From: Salinimicrobium sediminis | GTDB taxonomy: Bacteria > Bacteroidota > Bacteroidia > Flavobacteriales > Flavobacteriaceae | Direction of reading: 5' to 3' | NCBI RefSeq assembly: GCF_900215295.1 | Contig: NZ_OCMF01000001.1 | Location: 1,116,001-1,180,000, forward strand | DNA: 64,000 bases | Part shown: in pieces, positions 8,579 through 17,613 of the stretch | Layout: each line of letters starts with the position of its first letter | How positions within the stretch are numbered: position 1 is the first letter of the stretch | Notes under the pieces: generated by a model | The model's input: the letters and a program-made list of their open reading frames with translations, nothing else | Databases searched by the model: none | What the model was told of the DNA's origin: nothing | Program-made: the position numbers and the translations under genes

Positions 8579-9834
8579 TTCTTTACAGGTTCTTCCAGTT
8601 GGAAAACCTTTTGGATAAGCTCCAGGCTTTCATCGGTTGAATTTGAATCCCCTCTAAGGTGATTCGCAAACTGCTTCATGATCTTTTGGATGATCCTGTC
8701 TCCAAGGATCTCTGCTTGCCTGTCATTAAAGTTTTCGATCTTTCTGCGTTGAAAATCTACCTCGGCATCTTTCATATCCTTCAGCTTTTTCTTTAAAGCT
8801 TTAATGGTAGGCGCGAATTTTCGGGTTTCAAGCCAGGTATTGAATTCGGCTTCCATTTCAGAAATGATCTGCTTTGCCTGCGGAATGGCTGCCTTGCGAC
8901 GTTCCAGGGTCTCATCTGTCATTTGTGACAGGTGGTCCAGGTGTATTACCGATACTCCCGGAAGGTCCTGCACTTCATCTGAAACATTCTTGGGAATAGA
9001 AAGGTCAAGGATCAAAAGATCTTTCTTGTTGTAAATAAGTTCTTTGGTAATGGTTGGGGTTTGAGCCCCGGTAGCTACAATAAGAATATCTGCCTGGCGA
9101 ATTTCGGCCTGTAGATCGGCGTAATCCTTTACCGTAAGTTCAAATTTTCCTGCGATCTTTTCAGCCTTCTCTTTGGTACGGTTGATAAGCGTGATCTTAT
9201 GATTCTTGGTATGCTTCACCAGATTTTCACAGGTGTTGCGGCCAATTTTACCGGTTCCAAAAAGCAGAATATTTTGGTCTGCCGGATTCTCGTAATTTTT
9301 TAGAATATATTGTACAGAAGCGAAACTCACTGAAGTAGCCCCGGAAGAGATATCGGTTTCATTCTTAATGCGCTTGCTCGTTTGGATCACCGCATTTACC
9401 AGCCTCTCTAAAAACGGATTTGAGACTCCTATATCCTTTGACTGATTAAATGCCGATTTTAATTGGCTGATTATTTCAAAGTCTCCAAGGATCTGGCTGT
9501 CCAGCCCTGTCCCCACCCGAAACATATGAGAAATAGCCTCTTTGTTTTTATACACGTAGGCAACCTTCTCAAATTCTTCAACCGTACCATGCGTGTGTTC
9601 GCATAGCAGTTTGATCAATTGAAAAGGATGTTGCGCAAAACCATAGATCTCGGTTCTGTTGCAGGTAGAAGTTATTAGGAGTTCGTCGATACCTTCAGCC
9701 TTTGCCTGCTCAAGCAAATTCCGTTTACCAACATCATCCAGGCTAAAATGTCCTCTAACTTCTGCGTCGGCTTTTTTATAACTCAGCCCAATGGTATAAA
9801 AATGTTTTCCTCTTGAAATATTATAATCTTCCAT
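8575..9834 (-). CDS. hemA: Glutamyl-tRNA reductase
   Basis: HemA reduces glutamyl-tRNA to glutamate-1-semialdehyde, the first step of the C5 heme pathway. The active-site Cys lies in TSTCNRTE (C58), followed by the GTGKIGRN NADPH-binding loop and a helical C-terminal dimerisation domain. I chose the ATG at 9834 (419 residues). An upstream ATG at 9951 would add 39 residues without family resemblance and would place the start upstream of the -7 promoter match at 9859-9866. It is the first gene of the leftward hem operon and diverges from the AraC regulator gene. Confidence 0.95.
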   Translation of the reverse strand: MEDYNISRGKHFYTIGLSYKKADAEVRGHFSLDDVGKRNLLEQAKAEGIDELLITSTCNRTEIYGFAQHPFQLIKLLCEHTHGTVEEFEKVAYVYKNKEAISHMFRVGTGLDSQILGDFEIISQLKSAFNQSKDIGVSNPFLERLVNAVIQTSKRIKNETDISSGATSVSFASVQYILKNYENPADQNILLFGTGKIGRNTCENLVKHTKNHKITLINRTKEKAEKIAGKFELTVKDYADLQAEIRQADILIVATGAQTPTITKELIYNKKDLLILDLSIPKNVSDEVQDLPGVSVIHLDHLSQMTDETLERRKAAIPQAKQIISEMEAEFNTWLETRKFAPTIKALKKKLKDMKDAEVDFQRRKIENFNDRQAEILGDRIIQKIMKQFANHLRGDSNSTDESLELIQKVFQLEEPVKK

Positions 9835-9858
9835 GTACCTGATTAGGAATTCAACTGG

Positions 9859-9866
9859 CAAATTTA
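9859..9866 (-). promoter_or_regulatory. Candidate hemA promoter -7 element
   Basis: On the minus strand this reads TAAATTTG, an exact match to the flavobacterial -7 consensus TAnnTTTG. It lies 25 bases upstream of the chosen hemA ATG. A convincing -33 TTG at normal spacing is not evident, so the call rests on the -7 element alone. Confidence 0.45.
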
Positions 9867-9999
9867 AGATAACACTAAAGTTAAAAGTAACGCTCAAAGT
9901 ATAATTTTTGTCGCTGCAGGCGATTTTACGCCAAAAACTGATCATTATCATATTTTCAGACTATTTTTGTGCGTCAAAAGGGGAGTTTCAGCAAAATTG

Positions 10000-10016
10000 T
10001 TTAGAGTGAGTCTAAA
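10000..10016. promoter_or_regulatory. Operator-like inverted repeat upstream of the AraC gene
   Basis: TTTAGA and TCTAAA form a perfect inverted repeat around the five bases GTGAG. It resembles the DtxR/MntR-type palindrome at 21235 and matches a site upstream of feoA at 14 of 17 positions. It lies between hemA and the AraC-family gene, downstream of a TATTTTTG element (9962-9969), and so could be an iron-linked regulatory site. No binding data are available. Confidence 0.45.
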
Positions 10017-10055
10017 TAGAAGCTGCTGAAAGTTGTGAAATCAAAAGAGATTCCT

Positions 10056-10946
10056 ATGGAAGAAAATATCGCTCAAGGTACCTTTGAAAAAACAAAACTG
10101 GAAGAAGGTTTTTACCTGCTTAAATTTCAGAATTTGAATAAGACCCCTGTAAAAGTTCAGCGGAATATCAACAGTAGTTTTATTCAATTCCATTTTTCAG
10201 GAAAAGGGGAAAACAGGTTCTTCTTCAACAATGGTGGCTATAAAATAAGCCTAAGTGAAGAAAATTCCCTGCTTTTGTACAATCCAAAACGTGACCTACC
10301 TATAGACCTGGAACTTGAACCTAATGGCTGGGTAGTGTCTATCGTGATCTCCATTAAAAAATTTCATGCCCTTTTTTCTGAAGAGGCGGGTTATATCAGT
10401 TTTTTGAACCTGGAGAATCGCGACAAACAATATTATAAAGACCTGCCGCTTTCTCCCGGAATGGTCATTGCGCTCAACCAGGTTCAGAATTATAATGTAG
10501 GTTTAACGATCAGAAACCTGTATTATAAAGCCAAGGCTTATGAGCTGCTTAGCCTGTACTTCAACAGGGGGAAAGAGCCCGATGTAGAGCAATGTCCATT
10601 TCTTATAGATGAAGAAAATGTCCTTAAGATCAGGAAAGCTAAAGATATTGTGATCGCCAATATGGCCGAACCGCCTTCTCTTCAGGAGCTTTCCAGGGAG
10701 ATTGGCTTAAGCCTGAAAAAATTGAAAGAAGGATTTAAACAGATCTATGGAGATTCTGTTTTTAGTTTCCTGTTTGACTATAAAATGGAGTATGCAAGAA
10801 AGCTCCTTGATTCGGGAGAGTATAATGTAAATGAAGTGGGACTAAAAGTGGGATACAGCACTTCAAGTCATTTTATTGCTGCCTTCAGGAAAAAGTTTGG
10901 AACAACCCCAAAGAAATATCTCATGTCGCTTTCTTCGGAAACATAG
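10056..10946 (+). CDS. AraC family transcriptional regulator
   Basis: This protein of about 296 residues has an N-terminal sensing domain of unrecognised type. A C-terminal double helix-turn-helix of about 90 residues runs from PPSLQELSREIGLSLKKLK to the second HTH in VGYSTSSHFIAAFRKKFG, ending in the TPKKYL motif typical of AraC proteins. I use the ATG at 10056; a GTG at 10035 would add seven residues. The gene lies between divergently read hemA and co-oriented hemH, so control of heme genes is a reasonable inference. The operator-like repeat at 10000 lies in its leader. Confidence 0.88.
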   Translation: MEENIAQGTFEKTKLEEGFYLLKFQNLNKTPVKVQRNINSSFIQFHFSGKGENRFFFNNGGYKISLSEENSLLLYNPKRDLPIDLELEPNGWVVSIVISIKKFHALFSEEAGYISFLNLENRDKQYYKDLPLSPGMVIALNQVQNYNVGLTIRNLYYKAKAYELLSLYFNRGKEPDVEQCPFLIDEENVLKIRKAKDIVIANMAEPPSLQELSREIGLSLKKLKEGFKQIYGDSVFSFLFDYKMEYARKLLDSGEYNVNEVGLKVGYSTSSHFIAAFRKKFGTTPKKYLMSLSSET

Positions 10947-11015
10947 AAATAACCTTCTTCAATGGAACTATCAGATCTTGATCTTCAAAGAATTTTCCGC
11001 AGGAATTTTAAATCG

Positions 11016-11023
11016 TATTTTTG
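11016..11023 (+). promoter_or_regulatory. Candidate hemH promoter -7 element
   Basis: TATTTTTG matches TAnnTTTG exactly and lies 16 bases upstream of the hemH ATG, predicting a very short leader. No clear -33 element was identified. Confidence 0.45.
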
Positions 11024-11039
11024 ATCCCAAATTCAACAA

Positions 11040-12071
11040 ATGAGCAAAGGAGTTTTACTTGTTAATCTGGGTTCCCCCGATAGCACAGATCCTAAGGATG
11101 TAAAGAAATACCTGGATGAATTCCTCATGGATGAACGGGTGATCGACGTGCCTTACTGGGCCCGGACGTTATTGGTGCGGGGAATCATTTTAAATACCAG
11201 ACCTAAAAAGTCGGCAGAGGCCTATGAAAGGATCTGGTGGGAGGAAGGTTCACCTTTGATCGTGCTTTCGGAAAGGCTGCAGGCTAAGGTAAGTGAGCTC
11301 ACTTCTGTTCCCATCGCTCTGGCTATGCGCTACGGAAAACCTTCCATCAAAAGCGGACTTCAGGAATTACATGAGAAAGGAGTGGATGAGGTACTTATTT
11401 TTCCTCTTTATCCACAGTTTGCAATGGCGACTACTGAAACTATCCTGGTATTGGCAGAAGAGCTTCGGAAAAAGCATTATCCGCAGATGCAGTTCACATC
11501 GGTTCCTGCATTTTATAATCATGCCGATTATATTAGGGTACTCGGGACCAGCATTTCAGAATCTCTGAAAGGAGTGGAATTTGACCACCTTTTGTTTTCC
11601 TATCATGGGGTGCCGAAAAGGCACATCAGGAAAAGTGATATTACCAAAAGTCATTGTAAGATCGACGGCAGTTGCTGCCAGACACCATCGGCCGCACATC
11701 AATTTTGCTACAGGCACCAATGCTATGAAACCACCAGGCTGGTGGCCGAATATCTGGGGCTCGAAAAAGGCAAATATTCGGTCTCGTTTCAATCCAGATT
11801 AGGTTTTGATCCGTGGTTACAGCCCTATACCGATCGTACCATAGAACGCAAAGGTCTGGAAGGTGTAAAAAATCTGGCCATCGTTACCCCGGCTTTCGTT
11901 TCAGACTGTTTAGAAACCCTGGAAGAGATCGCCATGGAGGGAAAAGAGATCTTCGAAGAAGTGGGAGGTGAAAAATTTACTGTTGTACCTTGTTTAAATG
12001 ATCGCGATGATTGGGTGAGAGTGCTTTCCCGTTGGATTGATGAATGGGCGAAACAGGAAGTAACGGTGTAA
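11040..12071 (+). CDS. hemH: Ferrochelatase
   Basis: Ferrochelatase inserts ferrous iron into a porphyrin. The 343-residue protein has LLVNLGSPDS at the start, the catalytic His in FSYHGVPKRH (H189) and the acidic SDCLETLEEI block near residue 280. A Cys-rich segment, CCQTPSAAHQFCYRHQC, is present in the middle region. The gene is 21 bases upstream of hemJ, so the two last heme steps are co-transcribed, separately from the leftward hem operon. Confidence 0.97.
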   Translation: MSKGVLLVNLGSPDSTDPKDVKKYLDEFLMDERVIDVPYWARTLLVRGIILNTRPKKSAEAYERIWWEEGSPLIVLSERLQAKVSELTSVPIALAMRYGKPSIKSGLQELHEKGVDEVLIFPLYPQFAMATTETILVLAEELRKKHYPQMQFTSVPAFYNHADYIRVLGTSISESLKGVEFDHLLFSYHGVPKRHIRKSDITKSHCKIDGSCCQTPSAAHQFCYRHQCYETTRLVAEYLGLEKGKYSVSFQSRLGFDPWLQPYTDRTIERKGLEGVKNLAIVTPAFVSDCLETLEEIAMEGKEIFEEVGGEKFTVVPCLNDRDDWVRVLSRWIDEWAKQEVTV

Positions 12072-12091
12072 ATAATAAAACTTCAGCATAA

Positions 12092-12640
12092 TTGGACTAC
12101 TACAATTACATCAAAGCCTTACATCTCATTTTTGTGATCACCTGGTTTGCCGGCCTGTTCTACATTCCGAGGTTGTTTATCTATCATATAGAGGCTTCAG
12201 AAAAACCGGAGCCCGAAAACAGCATTTTAACCACCCAGTTAAAATTGATGACCAAAAGATTGTGGTATATCATCACCTGGCCTTCCGCAGTCCTAGCCAC
12301 ATTATTCGCGGTTTGGCTTTTGATCCTGGTGCCGGGGTGGCTGCAAATGCCGTGGATGCATGTAAAACTGGCTTTTGTGGTCCTGCTCTTCGCCTACCAC
12401 TTTAAATGTCATCATATTTTCAAGCAGATGCAGCATGACAAGATCACCTGGACCTCCAATCAAATGCGGCTGTGGAATGAGGTGGCTACGCTCATTCTTT
12501 TTGCCGTGGTCTTCCTGGTTATACTTAAGGATGCCTTAAACTGGATCTATGGAGTGATAGGGATTTTTTTACTGGCCGCAATGCTTATGTTGGGGATCAA
12601 GATCTACAAGCGCCTTAGGTCCAAAAATCCCAATTTGTAG
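12092..12640 (+). CDS. hemJ: HemJ-type protoporphyrinogen IX oxidase (CopD-like membrane protein)
   Basis: The 182-residue integral membrane protein has four to five hydrophobic segments and begins DYYNYIKALHLIFVITWFAGLFYIPRLFIYH, the HemJ signature in which the first His (H11) is a conserved candidate ligand. MPWMHVKLAFV is a second typical block. It starts at TTG; no ATG fits the conserved N-terminus. HemJ oxidises protoporphyrinogen IX to protoporphyrin IX, the substrate of the adjacent ferrochelatase, and no hemG or hemY is seen in the window. Confidence 0.92.
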   Translation: MDYYNYIKALHLIFVITWFAGLFYIPRLFIYHIEASEKPEPENSILTTQLKLMTKRLWYIITWPSAVLATLFAVWLLILVPGWLQMPWMHVKLAFVVLLFAYHFKCHHIFKQMQHDKITWTSNQMRLWNEVATLILFAVVFLVILKDALNWIYGVIGIFLLAAMLMLGIKIYKRLRSKNPNL

Positions 12641-12690
12641 ACTGGTTTGATAATTGTTGCCTATTTTAGACAGATAAAATTAAATAACTT

Positions 12691-14136
12691 TTGAAATTCT
12701 CCTTAAGAACCCGGCTTTTCCTTTCTATGATAGCATTGGTATTGCTGGCTTCGATCCTGATTGGCGGCATTACTATTCTGCAGTACAAGAAGGAAGCCCA
12801 GGATTATCACCGGGAGCGCCTGGAGAGAAAGGAAGAAGCTATTAGGGAGCACATCAAATTTGTGATGGAGAGCACCACCTATGAGGTAAGTGAAGAAAAT
12901 GTTTATCTCATTCTCAAACAGGATGATAAAATCCACGAGATCTCGCAGGTACATAATATGCCTATCAATATTTACAGCCTGGGTGGGGATATGATTTTAA
13001 AATCGAACCAGTCCTTTTTTCCGGACACTACAGATCTTCAGCTAGATAAGGAAATTTTGACTGAATTGGCGTCTTCTTCCCGAAAAAGGGTATTGAGGCA
13101 AACGGTCAAAAATGACAAAAGATTCCAGTCTTCCTATACCTATATAACCGACAATAAATTTCGGCCACTGGCGGTCCTTAATTTACCATACCTGGAAGAT
13201 GATTATTTCATCACCCGCGACCTGCAGAATTTTCTAATCCGGCTTACCGAGGTTTATCTTTTCATGTTAGTTTTAGCTATTCTGCTTGCCTATTTTCTCT
13301 CCAAATACATCACCCGAAGCCTTAAGACTATTTCAGAAAAGATCCACCAGACGCGGCTGGATAAAAAGAACCAGAAGATCGAGGTGGGGAACGTAAGTGA
13401 AGAGATCTTCACCCTGGTTACGGCATACAATTCCATGATAGACGAGCTGGAAGAAAGTGCGGTAAAACTGGCAACAAGCGAGCGGGAGCAGGCCTGGAGG
13501 GAGATGGCAAAGCAGGTTGCTCACGAGATCAAGAACCCGTTGACGCCAATGAGGCTGAGTGTGCAGAATTTCCAGAGGAAATTTGACCCCAATGATCCGC
13601 AGATGCGGCAAAAGGTGGACGAATTCAGCGACACGCTCATCACACAGATAGATACTATGAGTTCCATTGCTTCTGCTTTTTCCAATTTTGCAAAGATGCC
13701 GGCGCAACAGAATGAAAGGCTAAATGTCCCGAAAATAGTAAAACTGGCGCTCGATATTTTTAATGAAGATTACATCATGTTCTCTACTGAAAAGGAGGAG
13801 ATCATTGCCAAATTTGACCGCACCCAATTAATCAGGGTAGTGACAAATCTGGTGAAGAATGCTGTACAGGCGGTGGATCAAAAAGAGCATCCCGCTATCC
13901 TGGTCACGGTGACCGAAGAGGAAGGGCATGCATGCTTAATTGTTTCAGATAATGGAGTGGGTATAACCGAAGAGAACAAAAGCATGATCTTTGAACCCAA
14001 GTTTACCACCAAATCCAGCGGGATGGGACTTGGCCTGGCTATGGTCAAAAATCTTATGGAGAGTTGCGGCGGGAGTATCGAATTCACATCGAAATTAAAT
14101 AAAGGCACTATCTTTAAAGTTCATTTTCCAAAATAA
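12691..14136 (+). CDS. NtrY-like sensor histidine kinase
   Basis: This 481-residue kinase begins at TTG, the only start that preserves the first membrane segment. The order is TM1 (about 8-29), an extracytoplasmic sensor region, TM2 (about 185-205), HAMP, then the phospho-acceptor H278 in VAHEIKNPLTP, and an HATPase domain with NLVKNAVQA, SDNGVGI and GMGLGLAMV. The HEIKNPLTP form is characteristic of the NtrY group. No response regulator is adjacent; the next gene is an enoyl-CoA hydratase six bases downstream, so the partner is elsewhere. Confidence 0.93.
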   Translation: MKFSLRTRLFLSMIALVLLASILIGGITILQYKKEAQDYHRERLERKEEAIREHIKFVMESTTYEVSEENVYLILKQDDKIHEISQVHNMPINIYSLGGDMILKSNQSFFPDTTDLQLDKEILTELASSSRKRVLRQTVKNDKRFQSSYTYITDNKFRPLAVLNLPYLEDDYFITRDLQNFLIRLTEVYLFMLVLAILLAYFLSKYITRSLKTISEKIHQTRLDKKNQKIEVGNVSEEIFTLVTAYNSMIDELEESAVKLATSEREQAWREMAKQVAHEIKNPLTPMRLSVQNFQRKFDPNDPQMRQKVDEFSDTLITQIDTMSSIASAFSNFAKMPAQQNERLNVPKIVKLALDIFNEDYIMFSTEKEEIIAKFDRTQLIRVVTNLVKNAVQAVDQKEHPAILVTVTEEEGHACLIVSDNGVGITEENKSMIFEPKFTTKSSGMGLGLAMVKNLMESCGGSIEFTSKLNKGTIFKVHFPK

Positions 14137-14141
14137 ATAAT

Positions 14142-14924
14142 ATGGATTTCAATAATATACTTTTCGAACAAAGCGGAAACATTGCTTATATCACTATTAA
14201 CAGGCCCACCAAGCTTAATGCGTTAAATAAAGCCACCATTTCTGAGCTTAATGATGCTTTTTCTGCTGCGGAAGAAATAGAGGATATAAAAGTGATCATC
14301 CTTACCGGAAGCGGTGAAAAAGCCTTTGTGGCAGGAGCCGATATTAGTGAGTTCGCAAATTTTTCTGTGGAAGAAGGCCAGCAGCTTGCAGCCGAAGGTC
14401 AGGCAAAGCTTTTTGATCTCGTGGCTAATTTTCCCAAACCCGTTATAGCGGCTGTAAATGGATTTGCCCTTGGTGGCGGATTAGAACTTGCCATGGCAGC
14501 ACACTTTAGGATCGCCAGTGATAATGCAAAAATGGGATTACCAGAAGTCTCCCTGGGAGTTATTCCCGGTTACGGCGGAACTCAAAGGCTACCTCAGTTA
14601 GTGGGTAAGGGAAGAGCTATGGAAATGATCATGACAGCGGGAATGATCGATGCCAAACAAGCATTGGAATACCATCTCGTAAACCACGTCACTTCTCCTG
14701 AAGAACTTATTCCGCTTGCCGAAAAAATTGCCGGTAAGATCCTCAACAATTCCATGGTAGCCGTTGCCGCAGCTATAAAAGCGGTAAATGCCTCCTACGA
14801 TAATACTGTAAACGGTTTTGAAGTTGAGGTCGAAGAATTTGGAAAAGCTTTTGGTACAGAAGATTTTAAAGAAGGAACTTCAGCATTTCTAAATAAACGC
14901 AAAGCGAACTTTCCGGGAAAATAG
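14142..14924 (+). CDS. Enoyl-CoA hydratase/isomerase family protein
   Basis: This 260-residue crotonase-fold protein has the oxyanion-hole segments AFVAGADI and GFALGGGLELAMA, and the catalytic-Glu block PEVSLGVIPGYGGTQRLP. It would hydrate short-chain enoyl-CoA in fatty acid or amino acid breakdown. It is six bases downstream of the histidine kinase gene, which suggests one transcript without obvious functional link. Confidence 0.93.
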   Translation: MDFNNILFEQSGNIAYITINRPTKLNALNKATISELNDAFSAAEEIEDIKVIILTGSGEKAFVAGADISEFANFSVEEGQQLAAEGQAKLFDLVANFPKPVIAAVNGFALGGGLELAMAAHFRIASDNAKMGLPEVSLGVIPGYGGTQRLPQLVGKGRAMEMIMTAGMIDAKQALEYHLVNHVTSPEELIPLAEKIAGKILNNSMVAVAAAIKAVNASYDNTVNGFEVEVEEFGKAFGTEDFKEGTSAFLNKRKANFPGK

Positions 14925-14975
14925 TCCTTATGGAAATTTTCCTATTATAAGGAATTTTTCCTATTTTTGCTCCTT

Positions 14976-16049
14976 ATGGAGAGGAGCGGGTACATCAAAG
15001 GCAGGGGAGCACAGCATCAGGTCAAGAACAGGTTTGACACCCTAGCCTATGAGATGCGGGATGATTTCCTGAATTTTTGTGCAGTAGAAGGGGAAGAGGC
15101 TATCTCTTCAAAAACGGCTTTTATTGACACCTTTCCAAAAACCATCGTGAATAAAGTCACCAGCCCCGATGTGGGGCTGGAGTTTTCTCTCAACCCATAC
15201 CAGGGCTGTGAACACGGCTGTGTTTACTGCTACGCAAGGAATTCACATGAATACTGGGGCTATGGTGCAGGGCTGGATTTTGAACAAAAGATCCTTGTAA
15301 AACGAAATGCAGTCGAGCTGCTTGAGCAAAAACTCCGTAGCAAGAGCTGGAAAGCTGCACCTATCGTGCTTTCCGGAAATACAGATTGCTATCAACCGGT
15401 AGAACGCAGGCTGGAGATCACCCGAAAGTTGCTGCAGGTGTTCCTTAAGTATAAACATCCTGTGGGGATCATTACCAAAAATGCCCTGGTTCAGCGGGAT
15501 GTGGATATCCTGGAAGAACTTGCAAAGGATAACCTGGTGCGGGTAAATCTGTCTATTACTTCCCTGGATGAAAAGACCAGGCAGCTGCTGGAACCCCGCA
15601 CTGCGAGCATCAAAAAACGTCTGCAGACCATTGAAGTGTTGCATTCCAGGGGGATTCCTGTGAGTGTAATGATGGCACCAATTATACCTTCCATCAACAG
15701 CCATGAGATCCTGCCCCTGGTGAAGGAGATTGCCGAAAGAGGTGCCTGCGGAGTTGGATATACCGTAGTTAGGCTGAATGGCGCTATAGGCGAAGTCTTT
15801 TCTGCCTGGATAAGGAAAGCCATGCCGGACCGCGCAGAAAAGGTCCTTCACCAGATCGCCGAATGTCACAAAGGAAATCTTAATGACAGCCGCTTTGGCA
15901 CCCGAATGAAAGGCGAAGGAAATATTGCGGACCAGGTCGCCCAGCAATTTGCCCTGGCAAGAAAATTATATTTAAAAGATAAAGAGCGCCCTAAACTCAA
16001 TTGCGATCTACATCAGCAGTATAAGGACGGGCAAATGAAGCTATTCTAA
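14976..16049 (+). CDS. Radical SAM protein (SplB-like, PA0069 family)
   Basis: The 357-residue protein carries the radical SAM cluster motif CEHGCVYC in the context NPYQGCEHGCVYCYARNSHEY, and a TIM-barrel-like remainder with VLSGNTDCYQP and GIITKNALV. It belongs to the PA0069/SplB-like radical SAM group; the reaction is unknown. I use the ATG at 14976 rather than a TTG at 14967. A TATTTTTG element ends only six bases before that ATG, which would make the message leaderless or nearly so. It is convergent with the HD hydrolase, overlapping its stop. Confidence 0.9.
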   Translation: MERSGYIKGRGAQHQVKNRFDTLAYEMRDDFLNFCAVEGEEAISSKTAFIDTFPKTIVNKVTSPDVGLEFSLNPYQGCEHGCVYCYARNSHEYWGYGAGLDFEQKILVKRNAVELLEQKLRSKSWKAAPIVLSGNTDCYQPVERRLEITRKLLQVFLKYKHPVGIITKNALVQRDVDILEELAKDNLVRVNLSITSLDEKTRQLLEPRTASIKKRLQTIEVLHSRGIPVSVMMAPIIPSINSHEILPLVKEIAERGACGVGYTVVRLNGAIGEVFSAWIRKAMPDRAEKVLHQIAECHKGNLNDSRFGTRMKGEGNIADQVAQQFALARKLYLKDKERPKLNCDLHQQYKDGQMKLF

Positions 16050-16714
16050 AAATCCCATTTTTGAGAGGTTATTCCCCATTCTTCATAGAACTCCTTTAGA
16101 AAATGCTCCATAAAATCATGTCTTTCTGCAGCCAGTTTTTTCCCGGTGTTGGTGTTCATCCGGTCCTTTAGCAAAAGTAGTTTTTCGTAGAAGTGATTGA
16201 TAGTTGGAGCGGTAGATTTCTTGTATTCCTCTTTGCTCATGTTGAGGTTGGGTTTGATATCAGGATCAAAGAGAGGCCTGTTTTTAAATCCGCCATAATT
16301 GAAGGTACGGGCAATCCCTATTGCACCCAGCGCATCCAGCCGGTCTGCATCCTGCACCACCTGAAGTTCGGGTGAATTGAAAGTCTGCTGTTCATTTCCA
16401 CCTTTAAAGGAGACCCACTTGATAATGTTCTCCACATGTTGGATTATCGTTTCGGGCACTTTTTTTCTTTCCAGAAAATCCCGTGCGATCTTAGGGCCTA
16501 CTGACTCATCTCCATTATGGAATTTATAGTCGGCAATGTCATGAAGCAGGGCTCCCAGTTCTACAACGAACAGGTTGACATCTTCACCTGCCGCAATCTC
16601 CCTGGCGTTCTTAAGTACTCTCTGAATATGAAACCAGTCATGGCCTCCTTCTGCATCTTTAAGCTTTTGCTGCACGAATTCTGTGGTTTCGGCAATGATC
16701 TGTTCTTTATCCAT
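16046..16714 (-). CDS. HD domain phosphohydrolase
   Basis: The 222-residue protein has GGHDWFHIQRVLKNA near residue 23 and the metal-binding LGALLHDIADYKF block, with a later QDADRLDALGAIGIART segment. This is the YedJ-like HD hydrolase arrangement, predicted to hydrolyse a phosphate ester or nucleotide in the cytosol. It is one base downstream of plsC on the same strand. Confidence 0.88.
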   Translation of the reverse strand: MDKEQIIAETTEFVQQKLKDAEGGHDWFHIQRVLKNAREIAAGEDVNLFVVELGALLHDIADYKFHNGDESVGPKIARDFLERKKVPETIIQHVENIIKWVSFKGGNEQQTFNSPELQVVQDADRLDALGAIGIARTFNYGGFKNRPLFDPDIKPNLNMSKEEYKKSTAPTINHFYEKLLLLKDRMNTNTGKKLAAERHDFMEHFLKEFYEEWGITSQKWDF

Positions 16715-16715
16715 A

Positions 16716-17462
16716 CTAGATGATATCGGCAGTAATACTTCGTTCTACTTTAGCTACCAGGGCTTCAGGATCATCTGAATTTGCAGAAAAGGGTTCGTGG
16801 ACCTTCAACCTTAAATGTACTCCTATTCCCATTGGAAAGCTTCCGTAGCGAAAGAGCTTCCAGCTGTTGTTGATGGTAATGGGAACTATAACGGCTTCGG
16901 GCATTTTTTTGATCAAAAGCTGTAAACCTTGTACGGCAAACTTTTTAGGTGCACCGGTACGGCTGCGGGTGCCTTCAGGAAAAATAACGGCAGACCTTTT
17001 ATTCTGGTTGAGGTAATCTGCAAACTTGCTCATCTTCACCAACGCTTCCCTGCCATTTTTGCGGTCTATAAGGAGATTTCCCCCGTGCCTTAAATTGAAG
17101 GAGATGCTGGGAATGCCTTTACCCAATTCCTTTTTACTGACAAACTTCGGGTGGTGTTCCCTAAAATGCCAAATGATGGGAGGGATGTCATACATACCCT
17201 GGTGGTTAGCTACAAAAATGCAGGACTTATCAATTGGCAGCTGGTATGGATTTTCTATGCTATATCGCGTACCCAATAGGTTAAGGCAGCGCAGCAGGAA
17301 AAAATTAAAGATATCAACACTTTTTTTATGAGCCTCATAGCCGCCAAGCTTTAGGCAAATCCACTGTATGGGGTGGAAAACCAAGAGGTTGATGAAGAAA
17401 AAAATGTAAAAAACTACCGAAAGCGGGTAGGAAAGGATCTTTTTAAAAGTTTTCATTTGCAC
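16716..17462 (-). CDS. plsC: 1-acyl-sn-glycerol-3-phosphate acyltransferase
   Basis: This 248-residue membrane enzyme makes phosphatidic acid from lysophosphatidic acid. It has N-terminal hydrophobic segments (about 10-35), the catalytic NHxxxxD motif as NHQGMYD, and the substrate-binding FPEGTRSR block. A PITINNSW segment follows, as usual in PlsC. It heads a two-gene unit with the HD hydrolase. Confidence 0.92.
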   Translation of the reverse strand: MQMKTFKKILSYPLSVVFYIFFFINLLVFHPIQWICLKLGGYEAHKKSVDIFNFFLLRCLNLLGTRYSIENPYQLPIDKSCIFVANHQGMYDIPPIIWHFREHHPKFVSKKELGKGIPSISFNLRHGGNLLIDRKNGREALVKMSKFADYLNQNKRSAVIFPEGTRSRTGAPKKFAVQGLQLLIKKMPEAVIVPITINNSWKLFRYGSFPMGIGVHLRLKVHEPFSANSDDPEALVAKVERSITADII

Positions 17463-17559
17463 TTCCTTACAGAAGCCGCAATTTCTGCAATTTTATCCTG
17501 CTGTGCAAAAATTGAATTAAGCCTGGAGGTTTTCAGATTTACCAGGTTTTTTTAAAAGA

Positions 17560-17594
17560 AAAGCCTGTCAAAAATTTAATTCTTGACAGGCTTT
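17560..17594 (-). terminator. Intrinsic terminator of the bacilliredoxin gene
   Basis: AAAGCCTGTCAA (17560-17571) pairs with TTGACAGGCTTT (17583-17594) around an 11-base loop and is followed on the minus strand by CTTTTCTTTT. It lies 20 bases past the stop of the bacilliredoxin gene. Confidence 0.8.
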
Positions 17595-17613
17595 AAAAAC
17601 TTCTCTCTGCTTT

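Noticed and set aside
9835-9951. N-terminal extension of hemA
   Set aside because: The extra 39 residues have no family similarity and the frame would start upstream of the -7 promoter element.
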